A stretch of 64,000 nucleotides of DNA from contig NZ_CP009920.1 in assembly GCF_000832985.1 (NCBI RefSeq), positions 1,922,001-1,986,000 on the forward strand. The letters run 5' to 3'. This DNA comes from Priestia megaterium NBRC 15308 = ATCC 14581 (lineage in GTDB: Bacteria; Bacillota; Bacilli; Bacillales; Bacillaceae_H). Of this stretch, positions 53,842-64,000 are shown in pieces (the first letter of the stretch is position 1; each line of letters begins with the position of its first letter). Both the position numbers and the translations under genes were made by a program. The notes below the pieces were generated by a model. That model did not search any database. It had not been told where the DNA came from and worked only from the letters and a program-made list of their open reading frames with translations.

Positions 53842-53872
53842 GGTATTCCCCTCCGCGTCCATTTTCTCTATA

Positions 53873-54613
53873 TTAATATTCAGACGTAATGATAGGTGTG
53901 CCAACAACTATGGTTGTTTGACCGCCCATTCTTGTCTTGCGTAATGCAATTTGTAAGTTCATTTCCTGCTTTTTCGTTTGAAGAGCTTCTTTCCACAGTC
54001 CAGTATATGCTGAAACAGAGGTAAATGACTCTTCCACTAGAGATTCCACTGGTTTAGCATTGAAAGCTCGTAATAGGTCTTGAATTTCAACAGACAAAAC
54101 ACTTTCCATCTTATCATTGATTTCCCCAGTTACACAAGAGAAAATTATGGGTTCTGATAGGAAAATTTTTTCATAATTTGTCTGAAATACATTTTGAAAA
54201 TGGGTCATATTTTTTTCTTTCAAACCTTGTCCCGTTACATGATACGATATGTACGCATTGCTGTGTTCATCGATCGCATAAGTTAACAGAATGACTTCGT
54301 TCACATCTTCACTTTTGCGTGTACCTATTGCTTTCCATAGGTCTCTTTCCCTCTTCACTTCCCATTTAAAACCTCTAAAATTACTTTTAATACTTTTAGC
54401 TTGCGAATAAAAGGTTTTTTGGTCAGTAACAGCTTTTACTTCTTCTCTTGCATACAACGATACTTCAGTTAACGAAACATGCTGCTTATTTAAGGTGTGA
54501 ACAATCTTCTCAATAGTAGTTTCATTGTTTTGGGCATTGCTCACATAACTTCCATGATATACGAATAAGCCAGTAATGAAAATAGCCAAAAAGACACTAA
54601 TTTTTTTAAACAT
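53873..54613 (-). CDS. ywmB: YwmB family secreted protein
   Basis: 246-residue protein with an N-terminal signal or anchor (about 4-20), then the YwmB fold (TATA-box-binding-like). Function unknown. The block [20 protein letters not shown] and the C-terminal [18 protein letters not shown] are characteristic. It is one gene upstream of murA as in B. subtilis. Confidence 0.85.
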   Translation of the reverse strand: MFKKISVFLAIFITGLFVYHGSYVSNAQNNETTIEKIVHTLNKQHVSLTEVSLYAREEVKAVTDQKTFYSQAKSIKSNFRGFKWEVKRERDLWKAIGTRKSEDVNEVILLTYAIDEHSNAYISYHVTGQGLKEKNMTHFQNVFQTNYEKIFLSEPIIFSCVTGEINDKMESVLSVEIQDLLRAFNAKPVESLVEESFTSVSAYTGLWKEALQTKKQEMNLQIALRKTRMGGQTTIVVGTPIITSEY

Positions 54614-54773
54614 TTCGCCACTCCCTCTCCGTACTCATCAGTCTTTCCAGAAGGCGATGATACATACATGAAAAGGGTCGTCATATTTAGACATAGCGAC
54701 ATACATTAGCGTATAAATTCGTATATCTTCAATGAATGAACGCCTATTTTATCATAGACTCATAGCTTGCCAA

Positions 54774-55010
54774 TCATTGAAAAAATGAGGGAATGCGCTG
54801 TGACCAAAATAAATAATCCAAAAAGAAATTACTTACTGTTGATGAAATCGTAATGGTCAATAAAATAAGCATTAATTTTGCTTGAAACACATGATTAGGT
54901 TTCATCAGCTTTTCAATTTGAAAGCCTTGCAAAGCATACCAAGTAATCACAATAAAAATCAAATGTGAAATCATGGTTAGTAACGTTTGCTGTTCAATTC
55001 CTCCAAACAA
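54774..55010 (-). CDS. ywzB: YwzB-type DUF1146 membrane protein
   Basis: A 78-residue protein with two membrane segments (about 10-30 and 44-66) and the DUF1146 signature WYALQGFQIEKLMK. Function unknown; the family is fixed next to the atp operon in Bacillaceae. TTG 55010 lies eight bases after AAGGAG; a GTG three codons earlier touches the ribosome site. A 41-bp perfect palindrome precedes it. Confidence 0.8.
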   Translation of the reverse strand: MFGGIEQQTLLTMISHLIFIVITWYALQGFQIEKLMKPNHVFQAKLMLILLTITISSTVSNFFLDYLFWSQRIPSFFQ

Positions 55011-55033
55011 TAAAAGCACTCCTTTTAAACACC

Positions 55034-55074
55034 ATATGAAAAGAAGAGACGATCATCGTCTCTTCTTTTCATAT
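55034..55074. terminator. 41-bp perfect palindrome before ywzB
   Basis: Arms of 20 bases (ATATGAAAAGAAGAGACGAT and its complement) around one central base. T-rich pyrimidine arms make it a likely bidirectional terminator or mRNA-end stabiliser. Confidence 0.7.
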
Positions 55075-55249
55075 TAAAGCACAATTATGCAAATTCGTAA
55101 ACGGTAACATGAAAAACATTTATTTTATTCCCTATTTTAAGATCCTTTTCCACTATTGAGCAAAATAAAGAAGATAGATGCGCTTAGTTAAATGGAATAT
55201 ATAATCATAGATCAATGCTATTTGCTCTTCCCTTTTTGTATAATAGAGC

Positions 55250-55284
55250 AAAAAAGCCCTCTCATTCGTTTGAGAGGGCTTTTT

Positions 55285-55286
<2 letters not shown>
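55250..55286 (-). terminator. Terminator of the atp operon
   Basis: Stem AAAAAGCCCTCTCA/TGAGAGGGCTTTTT, overlapping the atpC stop. Confidence 0.95.
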
Positions 55287-55689
<403 letters not shown>

Positions 55690-55715
55690 TTAAAAAACCT
55701 CCTATGTCCCTTAAA

Positions 55716-57164
<1,449 letters not shown>

Positions 57165-57173
57165 TTAAACTTT

Positions 57174-58049
<876 letters not shown>

Positions 58050-58136
58050 TTAGAAGATCACGTGGTATGAAAGGTGAACAAATGTTCACCTTCACCTTAT
58101 TGAAAGATTGTCTTAACATACCATGCTGACAATATA

Positions 58137-60754
<2,618 letters not shown>

Positions 60755-60823
60755 TTACTTATTAAAGACATAAAGTAATGGCGAAGGTTCTTTTGAATGA
60801 TCTTCGCCACATGTAACACATTA

Positions 60824-61075
<252 letters not shown>

Positions 61076-61126
61076 CTAAGTTTTGTTTTGTCCAAATTGG
61101 GTATTACTTGAACAAAGCTTTATAAA

Positions 61127-61843
<717 letters not shown>

Positions 61844-61855
61844 TCACCTCTCTTT

Positions 61856-62227
61856 CTATCTTCTACGCATATTTTGAACAACTAAATCTATGATAATGAC
61901 AACGTAATACGTCATTAATCCCACAACTACACTAATAATATGAAAGGTTTTTGGATAAGAGATGGTAATCACAACTGCGAGAGCAGCTGTTGCAAATCTT
62001 ACAACAGTCCCAATTGAACGGGGCTTTTTCCCCTCATCCAACGCCTGTCCAAACTGCTCAAACTTTCTTACTAAGTTCCACAAATTATACAAACTCAGGG
62101 CGGTTCCTAAAATTAAACCTGCAAAAACAGCCTTATAACTTGTAAATCCCCAGCCGAGAACGTATAATGCTAACAAATACAATATGTATGAACGAAGTCT
62201 TGGAAAAACGTGCTGCAAATCCTGCAT
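61856..62227 (-). CDS. atpI: ATP synthase protein I
   Basis: 123 residues with four membrane segments, an assembly helper for the c ring in the atp operon. Starts six bases after the atpZ stop; AGGAG upstream. Confidence 0.93.
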   Translation of the reverse strand: MQDLQHVFPRLRSYILYLLALYVLGWGFTSYKAVFAGLILGTALSLYNLWNLVRKFEQFGQALDEGKKPRSIGTVVRFATAALAVVITISYPKTFHIISVVVGLMTYYVVIIIDLVVQNMRRR

Positions 62228-62233
62228 GAATTA

Positions 62234-62455
62234 TTAATCTCCTGAAAAAAAATGGTGGACTGTCCGCAGCATCATAAAAACACCTGCTGCTAGCCCTGAA
62301 AGAAGGCCTAAAATCAAAAATAGTGGTTCGGTGTCAAGCCATTGATCAGCCCATCTTCCAGAGAATAAGCCAATTAAGACTGAACCTGCTAACTGTGATA
62401 GAATGATTGACACTAATGCCATCGCTTGCAAAGGATGACGGTTGCGATCTTTCAT
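62234..62455 (-). CDS. atpZ: AtpZ, small membrane protein at the head of the atp operon
   Basis: 73 residues, two membrane segments (about 11-33 and 43-63) of the AtpZ/ATPase_gene1 family, linked in some Bacillus to c-ring assembly or divalent cation transport. ATG 62455 lies ten bases after AAGGGG; the longer frame to 62536 lacks a ribosome site. Confidence 0.88.
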   Translation of the reverse strand: MKDRNRHPLQAMALVSIILSQLAGSVLIGLFSGRWADQWLDTEPLFLILGLLSGLAAGVFMMLRTVHHFFSGD

Positions 62456-62590
62456 AAGCTCATACCCCTTTTGCAAAATTTTCTTTTTTCCGAATTCTCT
62501 ATCGTTTTTATAGCTCAATATATGATAGAAAGGCAAAAAAAATTGCTAAAAAAGGTAAAAACAGCTAATAAAATACGCAGAAATATCAAC

Positions 62591-62611
62591 GGTTTTCACA
62601 GGTTGAAAACC
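62591..62611 (-). promoter_or_regulatory. Inverted repeat in the atp leader
   Basis: GGTTTTCA and TGAAAACC with a 5-base loop, about 20-40 bases into the predicted atp transcript. Confidence 0.4.
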
Positions 62612-62632
62612 TTATCATTTATATTCCCTGTA

Positions 62633-62661
62633 AGCATACAATAGCGTATATTTAATGTCAA
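62633..62661 (-). promoter_or_regulatory. Sigma-A promoter of the atp operon
   Basis: On the minus strand TTGACA, 17 bases, TATGCT. Leader of about 170 bases before atpZ. Confidence 0.85.
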
Positions 62662-62720
62662 TGTGTTTAAGCTAAAAACTTCACAATCTCTTCTTATTGT
62701 TCACATTTCTGCCACACATA

Positions 62721-62753
62721 AAACCTCTTCAAATGAAAACATTTAAAGAGGTT
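62721..62753 (-). terminator. Terminator of the subtilisin-family protease gene
   Basis: Stem AACCTCTT-AAATG with CATTT-AAGAGGTT, directly after the stop; T run on the minus strand. Confidence 0.8.
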
Positions 62754-64000
62754 CATTCAATCGTTATTGTACTGTGTACAACCTGCTCTTGTCTATGCTT
62801 TTTCACAAATGCAAATATTTGGTACGCCCCCGGCACAAGCGATTCATCGATCGTTATTTTCTGTTTTCTCATGCCTCTTTCTACATCAACGTCAACATCT
62901 AAATATGATATAAACTGTAAAGACTGCTTATCAAAAAGAGCAACGCCTAACTCATCTGCTCCTTCAGGCAAAAACAGTTCATAGCTATAAGTATTTTTCT
63001 CTTTTTCCGCTGCTACTTGCAATCCCATGATACGAGGATAATCTGGAATGCTAACCATGTACATATAAGGAAGCGAAAATGTTTCACGTGAATCATTTAT
63101 TTCCAAATATCCGTCATATATACCTTTATTTTTAAAACGGGGCTGCACCGATAAAGTGACAGCTATTTCTTTTGTCTGATGGGGCTGCACCGTGACGGGT
63201 AATGGAACATCCCAGTTCACTCCTTCATCCCTTCTCGGAACGTTTAAGCGATACGTTTTTGCTTTATCAGACTGGTTATCAATTTTAAATGATAAGACTT
63301 TCTTTGATGGGCGCGTAAAAATACCGAAAGATAAAGAAGATGGATAAAATAAAGAGTCTGCTGTGACAGCTTTTGCTATTTGAATTCTCCCAGCTCCTTG
63401 TTCATATACGCGATACGTTTGACCATTTAGCTGCTGCATTACTTTACTTGTGTTCATCAATGAAGCTTTGACTTGTTCAGGAGACCAGTTCGGGTGAGCT
63501 TGTAAAATAAGAGCGCACGCTCCAGCTACATGGGGCGCAGCCATACTTGTTCCATGCATGCGTTCGTATCCCCCAGGAACTGTACTATTAATGAAGTAAC
63601 CAGGTGCGACGACGTCCGGCTTGATTCCCCAAGTAGTCGTTACAGGTCCTCTTGAACTGAAAGATGTGAGCAAGTCTTGCACCACTTGCTTGCCAGTACG
63701 TAAGTATGGCTGTTGAGACTGAATGTATTGACTAATGGTATCACCGTTTTTTTTACTTATCCATATCACTGGAATATTTACTGACTCCTGTAGTTTACCG
63801 ATTATGCTTTTTTCAGTCGGACTATATAAAATAACGGCTCTTGCTCCTGCCTGTTCAGCTTGTTTAATCTTTTTTTCAACCACATTTCCTTCTGCTTTTA
63901 GCAAAATGACGTTACCCAACGCATGCTTTTGCTCTTTGAAGTATTCTTCATTTATTACACGCAGCGTTTGATTAAACGTCCATGGACGAGACCCTTCTAC
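62753..64000 (-). CDS. Subtilisin-family (S8) serine protease with PA domain, Vpr-like, C-terminal part
   Basis: The frame is open to base 64000, so the N-terminal part with signal peptide, propeptide and the Asp/His of the triad is outside the window; about 415 residues are present. Seen first is a protease-associated domain ([16 protein letters not shown]), then SFSSRGP, and the catalytic Ser in [18 protein letters not shown]. The last 220 residues are beta-rich with Fn3-like character ([17 protein letters not shown]). It resembles Vpr, a secreted protease. An internal start at 63919 would cut the protein and should not be used. Confidence 0.9.
   Translation of the reverse strand, partial: VEGSRPWTFNQTLRVINEEYFKEQKHALGNVILLKAEGNVVEKKIKQAEQAGARAVILYSPTEKSIIGKLQESVNIPVIWISKKNGDTISQYIQSQQPYLRTGKQVVQDLLTSFSSRGPVTTTWGIKPDVVAPGYFINSTVPGGYERMHGTSMAAPHVAGACALILQAHPNWSPEQVKASLMNTSKVMQQLNGQTYRVYEQGAGRIQIAKAVTADSLFYPSSLSFGIFTRPSKKVLSFKIDNQSDKAKTYRLNVPRRDEGVNWDVPLPVTVQPHQTKEIAVTLSVQPRFKNKGIYDGYLEINDSRETFSLPYMYMVSIPDYPRIMGLQVAAEKEKNTYSYELFLPEGADELGVALFDKQSLQFISYLDVDVDVERGMRKQKITIDESLVPGAYQIFAFVKKHRQEQVVHSTITIE

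Noticed and set aside
53873-53907. Longer murA start overlapping ywmB
   Set aside because: The TTG at 53841 has GGAGGGG at good spacing and gives the family-length protein; the extension lacks a ribosome site.

Overview
The window is chromosomal DNA of a low-GC, endospore-forming, flagellated member of the Bacillaceae. Gene order and protein sequence point most strongly to Priestia (Bacillus) megaterium or a close relative; this is from recall of families and synteny, with no database search. Sporulation genes (spoIIID, spoIIQ, spoIID), competence genes (comFA, comFC), degSU and the order prfB-secA-hpf-fliT-fliS-fliD and murA-ywmB-ywzB-atp match the Bacillus subtilis backbone. Ribosome binding sites are strong AGGAGG types and several starts are TTG or GTG. 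The window carries no phage, insertion sequence, CRISPR array, rRNA or tRNA that I can see.

Layout. 1-10.1 kb: a Tat-exported PhoD-type alkaline phosphatase (cut by the window edge), prfB with its programmed frameshift, secA, a small acetyltransferase, the ribosome hibernation factor hpf behind a sigma-B-type promoter, then fliT, fliS, fliD and a membrane-anchored YpmS-like protein. 10.3-17.6 kb: an accessory metabolic block. It holds a GABA-type amino acid permease with a near-perfect sigma-54 promoter, a sodium/solute symporter that I read as a choline importer, gbsA and gbsB (choline to glycine betaine) and gbsR. This block sits where B. subtilis has hag and yvyC; no flagellin gene is in the window. 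17.7-24.5 kb: csrA, fliW, flgL, flgK, flgN, flgM, yvyF, comFC, comFA, with comFB and yviE absent. 24.6-28.9 kb: degV, a YaaR-family protein, a second FliS-like protein, degU, degS.

29.3-38.2 kb: yvyE and a cell wall polymer region (LCP ligase, tagO, tagA, a UDP-ManNAc dehydrogenase, gtaB) interrupted by a sigma-W-type yuaF-floT membrane microdomain operon. 38.4-46.8 kb: a SWIM zinc finger/SNF2 helicase pair, a LysM-NlpC/P60 wall hydrolase, a Bacillaceae intergenic repeat, ssbB, ywpF, a 59-codon small ORF, an XRE regulator and fabZ. 46.8-54.6 kb: flhP, flhO, mbl, spoIIID, spoIIQ, spoIID, murA, ywmB. 54.7-62.7 kb: ywzB and the complete F1Fo ATP synthase operon atpZIBEFHAGDC behind a strong sigma-A promoter. 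62.75-64 kb: the C-terminal part of a subtilisin-family protease.

How the genes work together. Flagellar export chaperones and hook-associated proteins are split by the osmoprotectant block, and sigma-D promoters are visible before fliD, flgM and the second fliS. Choline import, oxidation and choline-responsive repression form one unit, with a putative operator overlapping each of the gbsA and gbsR start regions. TagO, TagA and an LCP protein start and attach wall teichoic acid, while MurA, Mbl, SpoIID and SpoIIQ handle peptidoglycan. Most of the window is ordinary backbone. The least explained parts are the rearranged gbs block with its regulation, the sigma-54 permease, the fliS2-yaaR pair with its 300-nt leader, and the SWIM/SNF2 pair.
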